Source: a bacterium HR32 (GTDB taxonomy: Bacteria; Sysuimicrobiota; Sysuimicrobiia; Sysuimicrobiales; Sysuimicrobiaceae). Taken from it: a DNA stretch of 8,019 nt. Both the position numbers and the translations under genes were made by a program. Positions 1-6,652 of the stretch are shown in pieces (positions within the stretch are counted from its first letter, which is position 1; each line of letters opens with the position of its first letter). Below the pieces are notes generated by a model, which was not told where the DNA came from, searched no databases, and worked only from the letters and a program-made list of their open reading frames with translations. The stretch is from positions 1-8,019 of the forward strand of contig BEII01000053.1 of assembly GCA_002898935.1 (NCBI GenBank), read 5' to 3'.

Positions 1-1080
1 GTCCGCGCGAACGCCGACACCGCCGAGCAGGCGAGGAACGCGCGCGAGCGGGGCGCCGAGGGCATCGGCCTCGCGCGGACCGAGCACATGTTCCTCGGGC
101 CGGAGCGGGTGGCGGCCGTCCGCCGGATGATCTTCGCCGAGACGCCGGCCGAGGAGCGGGCCGCCTACGACGAGCTGCTGCCGCTGCAGCGGGAGGACTT
201 CGTCGGGATCTTCCGCGCGATGACCGGCCTGCCGGTCACCGTGCGGCTCCTCGACCCTCCGCTGCACGAGTTCCTCCCGAACCTCGAGAAGCTCGCCGTC
301 GCCGTGGCCCTCGCCGAGACGCGGAGCGAGAGCGAGGTCGAGGTGCGGGGCGAGCGGATGTCGCTCGGGGACGCGCGGCGGCTCCTCGCCAAGGTCCGCG
401 AGCTCCACGAGGCGAACCCCATGCTCGGTCTGCGGGGGGTGCGGCTCGGGATCGTGAAGCCGGGCCTGTACGCGATGCAGGTGCGGGCGATCTGCGAGGC
501 CGCGGCGCAGGTCAAGCGCGAGGGGCTCGACCCGAGGGTCGAGATCATGATCCCCCTCGTGGCCACCCGGGCCGAGCTCGAGCAGATGCGGGCCGAGCTG
601 GAGCCGGTCGCCCGGGAGGTCCTCGAGCGCGAGGGGGTGGAGCTCGAGCACCTCGAGTGGGGCACGATGATCGAGGTCCCGCGCGCCGCGGTCACCGCCG
701 GCGAGATCGCCGAGGTCGCCGACTTCTTCTCCTTCGGCACCAACGACCTCACGCAGATGGGCTTCGGGTTCAGCCGCGACGACATCGGCAAGTTCGTCGG
801 GATGTACGAGGAGCGCCGGCTCGTCCCCGCCAACCCCTTCGTCACGATCGACCGGGCCGGGGTCGGGCGCCTCATGCGCATCGCCGTGGAGGAGGGCCGG
901 GCGGCGAACCCGCGCCTGCACCTCGGGATCTGCGGCGAGCACGGCGGGGACCCCGCCAGCGTGGCCTTCTGCCACGAGATCGGGCTCGACTACGTCTCCT
1001 GCTCGCCGTTCCGGATCGAGACGGCGCGGCTCGCGGCCGGGCAGGCCGCCCTCGGCGCGGCCGAGTCCGCCACGAAGTAG
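1..1080 (+). CDS. ppdK: Pyruvate, phosphate dikinase, C-terminal part (5' end outside window)
   Basis: PPDK interconverts pyruvate + ATP + Pi and PEP + AMP + PPi in the cytoplasm. The reading frame is open from base 1, so only the last 359 residues are seen; the family is usually about 870-900 long. This part is the PEP/pyruvate-binding TIM barrel. Visible marks (window numbering): GLARTEHMF around residues 23-32, with the Arg of the RTEHMF signature; the GLRGVRLGI segment; GTMIEVPR at 221-228; FGTNDLTQM at 245-253; and GICGEHGGDP, whose Cys311 matches the catalytic cysteine. PPDK is favoured over the related PEP synthase and PTS enzyme I by the RTEHMF and FGFSRDD signatures. The stop is TAG. 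A DUF218 gene starts 9 bases later, so the two are probably cotranscribed. Leu and Val codons favour CTC and GTC, and GAA is absent, unlike the genes from dgt onward. No break is seen. Confidence 0.97.
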   Translation, partial: VRANADTAEQARNARERGAEGIGLARTEHMFLGPERVAAVRRMIFAETPAEERAAYDELLPLQREDFVGIFRAMTGLPVTVRLLDPPLHEFLPNLEKLAVAVALAETRSESEVEVRGERMSLGDARRLLAKVRELHEANPMLGLRGVRLGIVKPGLYAMQVRAICEAAAQVKREGLDPRVEIMIPLVATRAELEQMRAELEPVAREVLEREGVELEHLEWGTMIEVPRAAVTAGEIAEVADFFSFGTNDLTQMGFGFSRDDIGKFVGMYEERRLVPANPFVTIDRAGVGRLMRIAVEEGRAANPRLHLGICGEHGGDPASVAFCHEIGLDYVSCSPFRIETARLAAGQAALGAAESATK

Positions 1081-1089
1081 GCGCGATCG

Positions 1090-1710
1090 GTGGCGCGCCT
1101 CCTCCGGGCCGCCGTCCGCCATCCGCTCCGGACCGCCGGGCTGCTGGTGGCGGTCGGGGTCGTGGCCGTCCTCCCGGCGACGGGGTGGGCGGTCTGGCGG
1201 GCCGCCCATCGCGACGAGGCGAGCGTCGTCGAGCGGGTCGACGCCATCCTGGTCCTCGGGGCGGCCCAGTACCAGGGCGTCCCCTCGCCCGTGTTCGCCG
1301 GGCGGCTCGAGCACGCCGCCCTCCTGTACCGGCAGGGCCGGGCCGGCGTCGTCCTCGTGCTCGGCGCGGGGCGCCCGGGCGACGTCTCGACCGAGGCGGA
1401 GGCGGGGAGGGCGTTCCTCCTCGAGCGGGGCCTCCCCCCCGAGGCCGTCGTCGCGGTGCCGGAGGGCACGACGACGCTGGAGAGCCTCCGGGCGGCCGCG
1501 GCCTGGATGCGGGAGCACGGCCTCTCCTCGGCCTTCCTCGTGTCGGACCCTTGGCACAACCTGCGGATCCGCCGCATGGCTCGGGACCTCGGCCTCGAGG
1601 CGTACGTCTCGGCCACCTGGCGCTCGGCCGCCCGCTCCCAGCGGACCCGTCTGGAGGGGTACGTCCGCGAGACCCTCGCGTACCTGTACTACCGGCTCTT
1701 CGGGCGGTGA
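1090..1710 (+). CDS. YdcF/SanA-like DUF218 membrane-anchored protein
   Basis: This is a 206-residue protein of the DUF218 (YdcF/SanA/ElyC) family. Residues 1-14 are basic and about 15-37 form one hydrophobic segment, so it is probably a signal anchor with the domain outside the membrane. The DUF218 core runs from about residue 51 to 175: DAILVLGAAQ at 51-60, the GRLEHAALLY helix at 71-80, VLVLGAGRP around 88-96, an acidic patch with E103 and E105, the TTTLES segment at 127-132, and VSDPWHNLRI at 151-160, which carries the conserved Ser-Asp-x-x-His. Family members are linked to envelope integrity and to S-adenosylmethionine binding (YdcF), but the reaction is unsettled, so no function is assigned. 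The start is GTG at 1090, 9 bases after the ppdK stop, with only a weak TAGG upstream; translational coupling to ppdK is likely. Codon use matches ppdK. A GC hairpin follows the stop. Confidence 0.88.
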   Translation: MARLLRAAVRHPLRTAGLLVAVGVVAVLPATGWAVWRAAHRDEASVVERVDAILVLGAAQYQGVPSPVFAGRLEHAALLYRQGRAGVVLVLGAGRPGDVSTEAEAGRAFLLERGLPPEAVVAVPEGTTTLESLRAAAAWMREHGLSSAFLVSDPWHNLRIRRMARDLGLEAYVSATWRSAARSQRTRLEGYVRETLAYLYYRLFGR

Positions 1711-1716
1711 GGTCTG

Positions 1717-1741
1717 CCCGGCCGCCGCGGGCGCGGCCGGG
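1717..1741 (+). terminator. Strong GC hairpin without U-tract, candidate terminator after the DUF218 gene
   Basis: CCCGGCCGC (1717-1725) pairs perfectly with GCGGCCGGG (1733-1741) across the 7-base loop CGCGGGC, and a G-T pair can extend the 9-bp stem outward. It lies 6 bases after the DUF218 stop and upstream of dgt, where a transcript end is expected. No T-run follows, so it is not a canonical intrinsic terminator; U-less hairpins have been proposed to act in some high-GC bacteria. Random GC-rich DNA forms short stems easily, but a perfect 9-bp stem at a gene end is better than background. Confidence 0.45.
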
Positions 1742-1755
1742 TCGGCGGGCCGCGC

Positions 1756-1761
1756 TACCAT
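1756..1761 (+). promoter_or_regulatory. Candidate -10 hexamer for a leaderless dgt transcript
   Basis: TACCAT fits the TAnnnT form of a -10 element and ends 6 bases before the GTG start of dgt. That spacing would place the transcription start at or next to the start codon. No Shine-Dalgarno-like run lies in the intervening or preceding bases, as expected for a leaderless mRNA of the type common in actinobacteria and Deinococcus. No convincing -35 is seen about 17 bases further up, where the sequence is only G and C. The call rests on one hexamer and its position. Confidence 0.4.
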
Positions 1762-1767
1762 CGCCCC

Positions 1768-2829
1768 GTGCCCACCCCCCGAGAGGTGACCGAGCGCATC
1801 GAGCGCGAGACGCTGGCCCCCCACGCCACGCGGGCCGAGGCGAGCAGGGGTCGCGAGCGTCCGGAGCCGGAGGATCCGCTCCGCACGTGCTTCCAGCGCG
1901 ACCGGGACCGCATCGTGCACAGCAAGGCCTTCCGACGGCTCAAGCACAAGACCCAGGTGTTCCTGGCGCCGGAAGGCGACCACTACCGCACGCGCCTCAC
2001 CCACACGGTGGAGGTGGCGCAGATCGCCCGCACCATCGCCCGAGCCCTGCGGCTCAACGAAGACCTCACCGAAGCCGTGGTGCTGGCCCACGACCTGGGC
2101 CACCCGCCCTTCGGCCACGCGGGCGAGGAGGCGCTGGACCAGGCCATGGCGCCCTGGGGTGGGTTCCGGCACTACGAGCAGAGCCTGCGGGTGGTCGAGC
2201 TGCTGGAGCGACGCCGGCGGTCGGACGGCACCGTGGAGTGGGGTCTCAACCTCACGTGGGAGGTCCGGGACGGGATCGGGGCCCACAGCAAGGGCAAGGC
2301 GGACCTGCGCCCGGACGACCCGGGGCTGCCGCAGACCCTCGAAGGCCAGGTGGCGCGGCTCGCGGACCGCATCGCGTACGTGCACCACGACATGGACGAC
2401 GCCGTGCGGGCGGGCCTGCTGCGGGAGGAGGAGATCCCCAAGGACGTGCGGGAGGTGCTCGGCCCCACCCGGGGCCGCTGGCTCGACACCCTGGTCCGCG
2501 ACGTGGTCACCCACAGCGAGGACCAGCCGCAGGTCCGCATGAGCGTTCCGGTGCGCGAGGCGTTGAACCGCTTGAAGGATTTCCTGTTCGATCGGGTGTA
2601 TCTGAATCCGCAGGCGAAGGGCGAGGAACCGCGGGCCAAGCGTCTCCTGCGGATGCTGTTCGACTATTACGTGGAGCACCCCGAGGAGGTGCCGGAGGAG
2701 TACCGGGAGCTGGTGGAGCGGGGCGAACCCCTGCACCGCGTGGTCTGCGACTTCCTGGCCGGGATGACGGACCGGTACGCGGTGCGCCGGGCCGAGGTGC
2801 TGTTCCTCCCCAAGAGCTGGACCCCATAG
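1768..2829 (+). CDS. dgt: Deoxyguanosinetriphosphate triphosphohydrolase-like HD protein (dGTPase family)
   Basis: dGTPases cleave dNTPs, classically dGTP, to the deoxynucleoside and tripolyphosphate and so trim dNTP pools. At 353 residues it fits the short subfamily (about 330-420; the E. coli type is about 505). The conserved entry FQRDRDRIVHSKAFRRL is at about 42-58. The HD metal site is visible: H79 in RLTHT, H108-D109 in AHDLGH, and D200 in ARLADR. H112 and H117 of GHPPFGH, and H135 and Q138 of HYEQSLRVVE, are further conserved active-site positions. The family usually has HNEQ, so Tyr136 is a small departure. The GTG at 1768 is the first possible start after the in-frame stop of the DUF218 gene at 1708-1710; no Shine-Dalgarno sequence precedes it. 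hppA starts 21 bases downstream. The true substrate of short dGTPase-like proteins varies and cannot be read here. Confidence 0.94.
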   Translation: MPTPREVTERIERETLAPHATRAEASRGRERPEPEDPLRTCFQRDRDRIVHSKAFRRLKHKTQVFLAPEGDHYRTRLTHTVEVAQIARTIARALRLNEDLTEAVVLAHDLGHPPFGHAGEEALDQAMAPWGGFRHYEQSLRVVELLERRRRSDGTVEWGLNLTWEVRDGIGAHSKGKADLRPDDPGLPQTLEGQVARLADRIAYVHHDMDDAVRAGLLREEEIPKDVREVLGPTRGRWLDTLVRDVVTHSEDQPQVRMSVPVREALNRLKDFLFDRVYLNPQAKGEEPRAKRLLRMLFDYYVEHPEEVPEEYRELVERGEPLHRVVCDFLAGMTDRYAVRRAEVLFLPKSWTP

Positions 2830-2837
2830 GTCGCCGT

Positions 2838-2845
2838 GGAGGTGA
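2838..2845 (+). promoter_or_regulatory. Strong Shine-Dalgarno that sets the hppA start at 2851
   Basis: GGAGGTGA matches eight consecutive bases of the anti-Shine-Dalgarno complement. GGAGGT ends 7 bases before the GTG at 2851, the ideal spacing. The in-frame GTG codons at 2836 and 2842 overlap or touch this element and so cannot use it. Confidence 0.85.
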
Positions 2846-2850
2846 GTGCC

Positions 2851-4815
2851 GTGGACACGTGGTGGTGGGCCCCTGCAGCCGGTGTGGTGAGCCTCGCGTA
2901 CGCGGGGTACCTGGCCGCGTCCGTGGCGCGGCGCGAGGTGGGCACGCCTCAGATGCAGGCCCTCATGGAAGCGATCCATGAGGGCGCCATGGCCTTCCTC
3001 CGGCGCGAGTACCGCGCCATCGCGGTGTTCGTCGCGGTGCTGTTCTTGGTGCTCGCCGCACCCGGACTGGTGCCGCAGATCACCCCGCAGACGGCGGTGT
3101 GCTTCGTGTTGGGCGCCGCGTGCTCGGTGCTGGCCGGCTTCTTCGGCATGCAGATCGCCACCCGCGCCAACGCCCGCACCGCGCACGGCGCCCGGCAGGG
3201 GCTGGCGGAAGCCATGCGGGTGGCCTTCCCCGGCGGCGCGGTCATGGGCATGACCGTGGTCGGGTTGGGGATCCTGGGGGTGGGCATGCTGTACCTGTGG
3301 CTGCGGGACCCCAACCAGGTCATCGGGTTCTCCCTCGGCGCCTCGTCGGTGGCGCTGTTCGCCCGCGTGGGGGGAGGGATCTACACCAAGGGCGCGGACG
3401 TGGGCGCGGACCTGGTGGGCAAGGTGGAGGCGGGGATCCCTGAAGACGACCCGCGCAACCCCGCGGTGATCGCGGACGCTGTGGGGGACAACGTGGGCGA
3501 CGTGGCAGGGATGGGTGCCGACTTGTTCGAGAGCTACGTGGGGTCCGTGATCGCGGGGCTGGCCATCGGGTTGGCCCAGCACGGCGAGCGCGGGGCGGGC
3601 CTGGCGCTGGCCCTGGCGGCGGTGGGCGTGGTCTCCGCCATCCTCGGGACGTTCTTCGTGCGCGCCGGGGGTGGCCGCAACCCGCAGGCGGCGCTTCGGG
3701 CCGGGACCTTCGCCGCCGCGGCCTTCATGCTGGTGGGCTCGTACTTCGTCACCCGGGCGCTGTTCGGCGACGTGCGCGCCTTCTGGGCCACCGCGGTGGG
3801 GCTCGCGAGCGGCATCGTGATCGGCCTGGTGGCGGAGTACTACACCTCGGGCCGGGAGGTCCAGCGGCTCGCGGCCTCCGCCCGGACCGGGCCGGCCACG
3901 GTGATCATCGCGGGCACCGCGCTGGGGATGCTGAGCACGGTGGTGCCGCTGGTGGTGATCGCCCTGTCCACCATCGCGGCCTTCCGGCTGGCGGACTTCT
4001 ACGGGATCGCGCTGGCAGCCATCGGCATGCTGTCCATCACCGGCATGACCGTGTCCGTGGACGCCTACGGCCCCATCGCGGACAACTCCGCGGGGATCGC
4101 GGAGATGGCCGGCCTCGGCCAGGACGTGCGGGGCGTCGCGGACCAGCTCGACGCCGCGGGGAACACCACCGCGGCCATCGCGAAGGGGTTCGCCATCGGG
4201 TCCGCGGCGCTCACGGCCCTCGCCCTGTTCTTCTTCTACCGGCAGGCGGTGGGGCTGGAGTCGATCAACATCATGGACCCGGACGTGACCGCGGGGCTGT
4301 TCATCGGCGGCATCGTGCCGTTCTTCTTCGCGGCTCTGGCCATGCGGGCCGTGGGCCGTACCGCGGAGCTCATGGTGGCGGAGGTGCGCCGGCAGTTCCG
4401 GGAGATCCCGGGCCTTCTGGAGGGGAAGGCCAGGCCGGAGTACGCGCGGTGCGTGGACATCGCCACCGCGGGTGCCCTGCGGGAGATGGTGGTGCCGGGG
4501 CTTTCGGCCGTGGCCGTGCCGCTGGTGGTGGGGTTCGCGCTGGGCAAGGAAGCGCTGGGAGGGCTACTCGGCGGGGCCATCGTGACGGGCGTGCCGCTCG
4601 CCCTGTACCTGGCCAACAGCGGCGGGGCGTGGGACAACGCGAAGAAGTTCATCGAGGAAGGCCACCACGGCGGCAAGGGCTCCGACGCGCACAAGGCCGC
4701 GGTGATCGGCGACACCGTGGGCGACCCGTACAAGGACACCGCGGGCCCGTCCCTCAACATCCTAATCAAGCTGATGACCGTGGTGGCGCTGGTGTTCGCT
4801 CCCCTGTTCCGCTGA
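2851..4815 (+). CDS. hppA: Membrane-integral, ion-pumping pyrophosphatase, K+-dependent type
   Basis: Membrane pyrophosphatases split PPi to phosphate in the cytoplasm and drive H+ and/or Na+ across the membrane. The protein is 654 residues from the GTG at 2851, normal for the bacterial family, and has many hydrophobic segments from about residue 5 to the C-terminus (about 16 helices in the family). Catalytic signatures are complete: GGGIYTKGADVGADLVGK at 174-191, the acidic DAVGDNVGDVAGMGAD at 209-224, and the C-terminal set with WDNAKK at 594-599, GSDAHKAAVIGDTVGDP at 610-626 and K628-D629. Ala441 in GNTTAA (437-442), where K+-independent enzymes have Lys, indicates K+ dependence. Glu227 in DLFESY sits at the helix-6 gate position used by Na+-pumping and some H+-pumping enzymes, so the pumped ion is open. 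The gene lies between dgt (21-base gap) and dnaG (56-base gap) in the same dialect as both, with nothing broken. Confidence 0.96.
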   Translation: MDTWWWAPAAGVVSLAYAGYLAASVARREVGTPQMQALMEAIHEGAMAFLRREYRAIAVFVAVLFLVLAAPGLVPQITPQTAVCFVLGAACSVLAGFFGMQIATRANARTAHGARQGLAEAMRVAFPGGAVMGMTVVGLGILGVGMLYLWLRDPNQVIGFSLGASSVALFARVGGGIYTKGADVGADLVGKVEAGIPEDDPRNPAVIADAVGDNVGDVAGMGADLFESYVGSVIAGLAIGLAQHGERGAGLALALAAVGVVSAILGTFFVRAGGGRNPQAALRAGTFAAAAFMLVGSYFVTRALFGDVRAFWATAVGLASGIVIGLVAEYYTSGREVQRLAASARTGPATVIIAGTALGMLSTVVPLVVIALSTIAAFRLADFYGIALAAIGMLSITGMTVSVDAYGPIADNSAGIAEMAGLGQDVRGVADQLDAAGNTTAAIAKGFAIGSAALTALALFFFYRQAVGLESINIMDPDVTAGLFIGGIVPFFFAALAMRAVGRTAELMVAEVRRQFREIPGLLEGKARPEYARCVDIATAGALREMVVPGLSAVAVPLVVGFALGKEALGGLLGGAIVTGVPLALYLANSGGAWDNAKKFIEEGHHGGKGSDAHKAAVIGDTVGDPYKDTAGPSLNILIKLMTVVALVFAPLFR

Positions 4816-4861
4816 ACCTGGGCTGGGGCCCGGTTGTCTGAGAGCCCCTTGGGTGCGAACA

Positions 4862-4867
4862 TAGATT
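4862..4867 (+). promoter_or_regulatory. Weak candidate -10 for a leaderless dnaG transcript
   Basis: TAGATT fits TAnnnT in the short AT-richer patch just before dnaG, the only such patch in the hppA-dnaG gap. It ends 4 bases before the ATG, slightly tighter than usual for leaderless starts. A TTGTCT at 4834-4839 is a possible -35, but the 22-base spacing is too long. The main support is the absence of any Shine-Dalgarno sequence upstream of dnaG. Confidence 0.22.
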
Positions 4868-4871
4868 CGCC

Positions 4872-6584
4872 ATGACCGGACCCGGGGCCCGGGAGCTCGT
4901 CCGCAGCCGCACGGACATCGTGGAGCTCGTGGGCGCGTACGTGACCCTGCGCAAGCAGGGCAAGCGGTACGTGGGACTCTGTCCGTTCCACAGCGAGAAG
5001 ACCCCGAGCTTTACCGTGGACCGGGAGCGTGGGCTGTTCTACTGCTTCGGGTGCGGGGCCGGTGGGGACGTGTTCGAGTTCGTCATGCGCGCGCAGGGGC
5101 TCTCCTTCCCCGAGGCGCTGCGGGAGCTGGCCCGGAGGGCGGGTGTGGCGCTCGAGGAGCCGGAACCCCGGCGCGGGGAGTGGGAGCGGCTGCTGCGGGC
5201 GGTGGACGCCGCGGCGCGGTTCTACGAGCGCGTTCTCGAGCACCCCGAAGCAGGCCGGGCCTGCCGGGAGTACCTGGAGCGGCGGGGCGTGGACGACGCC
5301 ACCCGCCGGCGCTTCCGCCTCGGCTACGCGCCGGAGAGCTGGGACCGCCGCCTGAGCCACCTGGGGGAGCAGGGGTACGACGGCACCTTCCTCGAGAGGG
5401 TGGGCCTGGTGAACCTGCGGCCTGATGGCGGCTGGTACGACGCGTTCCGCGGCCGGCTCGTGTTCCCCATCTGCGACCTGCAGGGCCGGCCGGTGGCCTT
5501 CGGAGGCCGGGCACTGCGCGACGAAGACCAACCCAAGTACCTCAACTCCCGGGAGAACCCGCTGTTCCGCAAGGGCTCCACTCTGTACGGGCTGCACCTG
5601 GCCCGGGACGCCATCCGCACTGCCGGCCGAGCCCTGGTGGTGGAGGGTTACATGGACGCTCTGACCTGCCACCAGTACGGCATCTCGGAGGCGGTGGCCA
5701 CCCTCGGCACCTCGCTCACCCAGGACCAAGTGGCCCTCCTCCGCCGGTTCGCCGGGGCCGCGGTGCTGGTCTACGACTCCGACGACGCCGGTCGCAGGGC
5801 CGCCGAGCGGGCCGTCCCGCTCTTCGAAGAGGCAGGGGTCGAGGCCTTCGCTGCGGTCCTGCCCGAAGGCCACGACCCGGACAGCTTCCTGCGCCAGCAC
5901 GGCCCCGAAGCCTTCCGCCGGCTGGTGGACGGCGCCCTGCCCCTCGTACGGTTCGTCCTCGAGCACAGCCTTCGCCGGCACCCCCCAACACCGGAAGGGA
6001 AGGCCCGGGTGGTCGACGAACTCCTCCCGTTGATCGCCAGCGTCCGCCACGACGTCGCTCGGTCCGAGCACATCGCTCAGCTCAGCCAGCGCCTGGGAGT
6101 CCCGGAGGACGCGGTGCGCGCACGGCTGCGCGCGCTGCGCAGGGGCGCCGCGCGGGCGGCGCCGGATGCCGACCCGGTGCGGATGGCCGCGCGGGCCGGG
6201 GACGCGCAGCAGGCGGCAGAGCGGCACCTGCTGCAGCGGATGCTAGACGAGGACGAGGTCCGGGCGTGGGGAGCCGCAGCCCTCCGGGAGGAGGACTTCG
6301 CGGACCCCCACCACCGGGAGATCTTCACGGCGCTGCGGTGGACCGGGGACGTACACGCGGTGCGGGACGCGCTGTCGGACGGCGCGCGGGCCGTGCTGCA
6401 CCAGCTGCTGTTCGGACCCCGGCCGCCCCGGCCCGACGTGGAGGGCTGGGTGGGGCGGATCCGCGCCGAGCAGCGCCGCCGCCGGCGGGCGGAGCTGGTG
6501 ACGGAGATCGCCGCCGCGGAGCGGGCCGGGGACCTGGAGCGGGTCAGGGCCATCCAGGAGGAGTTGAAGGCGCTCGTGGAGTAG
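4872..6584 (+). CDS. dnaG: DNA primase
   Basis: DnaG makes the short RNA primers for replication, working with the replicative helicase. The 570-residue protein is close to the usual length (E. coli 581). The CHC2 zinc-binding domain covers about residues 1-95 with ligands C37, H40, C58 and C61. The RNA polymerase core includes the basic signature from P221 to about 241 (KYLNSRENPLFRKGSTLYGL). The TOPRIM domain has E258 in VVEGYMD and D302, D304 and D305 in YDSDDAG, the metal-binding catalytic acids. The region from about 430 to the end is Arg- and Ala-rich, weakly conserved, and fits the helicase-binding domain. The start is firm: an in-frame TGA lies at 4839-4841, and ATG 4872 is the first start codon after it, giving the canonical N-terminus. 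No Shine-Dalgarno sequence is visible. rpoD follows after 68 bases. Confidence 0.98.
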   Translation: MTGPGARELVRSRTDIVELVGAYVTLRKQGKRYVGLCPFHSEKTPSFTVDRERGLFYCFGCGAGGDVFEFVMRAQGLSFPEALRELARRAGVALEEPEPRRGEWERLLRAVDAAARFYERVLEHPEAGRACREYLERRGVDDATRRRFRLGYAPESWDRRLSHLGEQGYDGTFLERVGLVNLRPDGGWYDAFRGRLVFPICDLQGRPVAFGGRALRDEDQPKYLNSRENPLFRKGSTLYGLHLARDAIRTAGRALVVEGYMDALTCHQYGISEAVATLGTSLTQDQVALLRRFAGAAVLVYDSDDAGRRAAERAVPLFEEAGVEAFAAVLPEGHDPDSFLRQHGPEAFRRLVDGALPLVRFVLEHSLRRHPPTPEGKARVVDELLPLIASVRHDVARSEHIAQLSQRLGVPEDAVRARLRALRRGAARAAPDADPVRMAARAGDAQQAAERHLLQRMLDEDEVRAWGAAALREEDFADPHHREIFTALRWTGDVHAVRDALSDGARAVLHQLLFGPRPPRPDVEGWVGRIRAEQRRRRRAELVTEIAAAERAGDLERVRAIQEELKALVE

Positions 6585-6593
6585 CGGGAGGAA

Positions 6594-6636
6594 ACCGGCC
6601 CGGCCGGTCGTTCAACCGGGGTGGACCGTCGGGTCC
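6594..6636 (+). other. Two small inverted repeats in the dnaG-rpoD gap
   Basis: ACCGGCC-C-GGCCGGT (6594-6608) is a 15-base palindrome that can fold as a 6-bp hairpin with a 3-base loop. GGACC-GTCG-GGTCC (6623-6636) forms a 5-bp hairpin with a 4-base loop. Neither is followed by a T-run, so termination is not supported. They might shape the rpoD leader or bind a regulator, or simply reflect GC richness. No convincing -35/-10 pair was found in the gap. Confidence 0.25.
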
Positions 6637-6641
6637 GGATC

Positions 6642-6646
6642 GAGGG
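6642..6646 (+). promoter_or_regulatory. Probable Shine-Dalgarno for rpoD
   Basis: GAGGG lies 6 bases before the ATG at 6653. The alternative in-frame ATGs at 6668 and 6680 are served less well: GGGAAAGG runs right up to 6668, and AAAGGA ends 11 bases before 6680. This favours 6653 without excluding the others. Confidence 0.5.
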
Positions 6647-6652
6647 ACGGCC

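Noticed and set aside
657..2981. 774-codon plus-strand open frame crossing ppdK, the DUF218 gene and dgt in another frame
   Set aside because: The translation is almost only Arg, Gly, Pro and Ala and overlaps three real genes; it exists because stop codons are rare at this GC content.
4816..4871. Possible terminator after hppA from GGGGC (4825-4829) and GCCCC (4844-4848)
   Set aside because: Only 5 bp of stem, a 14-base loop and no T-run; it does not exceed what GC-rich DNA forms by chance.
4236..6227. 663-codon open frame on the minus strand opposite the end of hppA and most of dnaG
   Set aside because: It is antisense to two well supported conserved genes. Its translation is low-complexity, rich in Pro, Arg, Ala and Gly, with no recognisable domain, as expected from high-GC shadow frames.
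6266..6652. Upstream extension of the rpoD reading frame into dnaG, as a possible long sigma N-terminus or fusion
   Set aside because: The extension overlaps dnaG coding sequence out of frame and is not sigma-like. A plausible GAGGG Shine-Dalgarno precedes ATG 6653.
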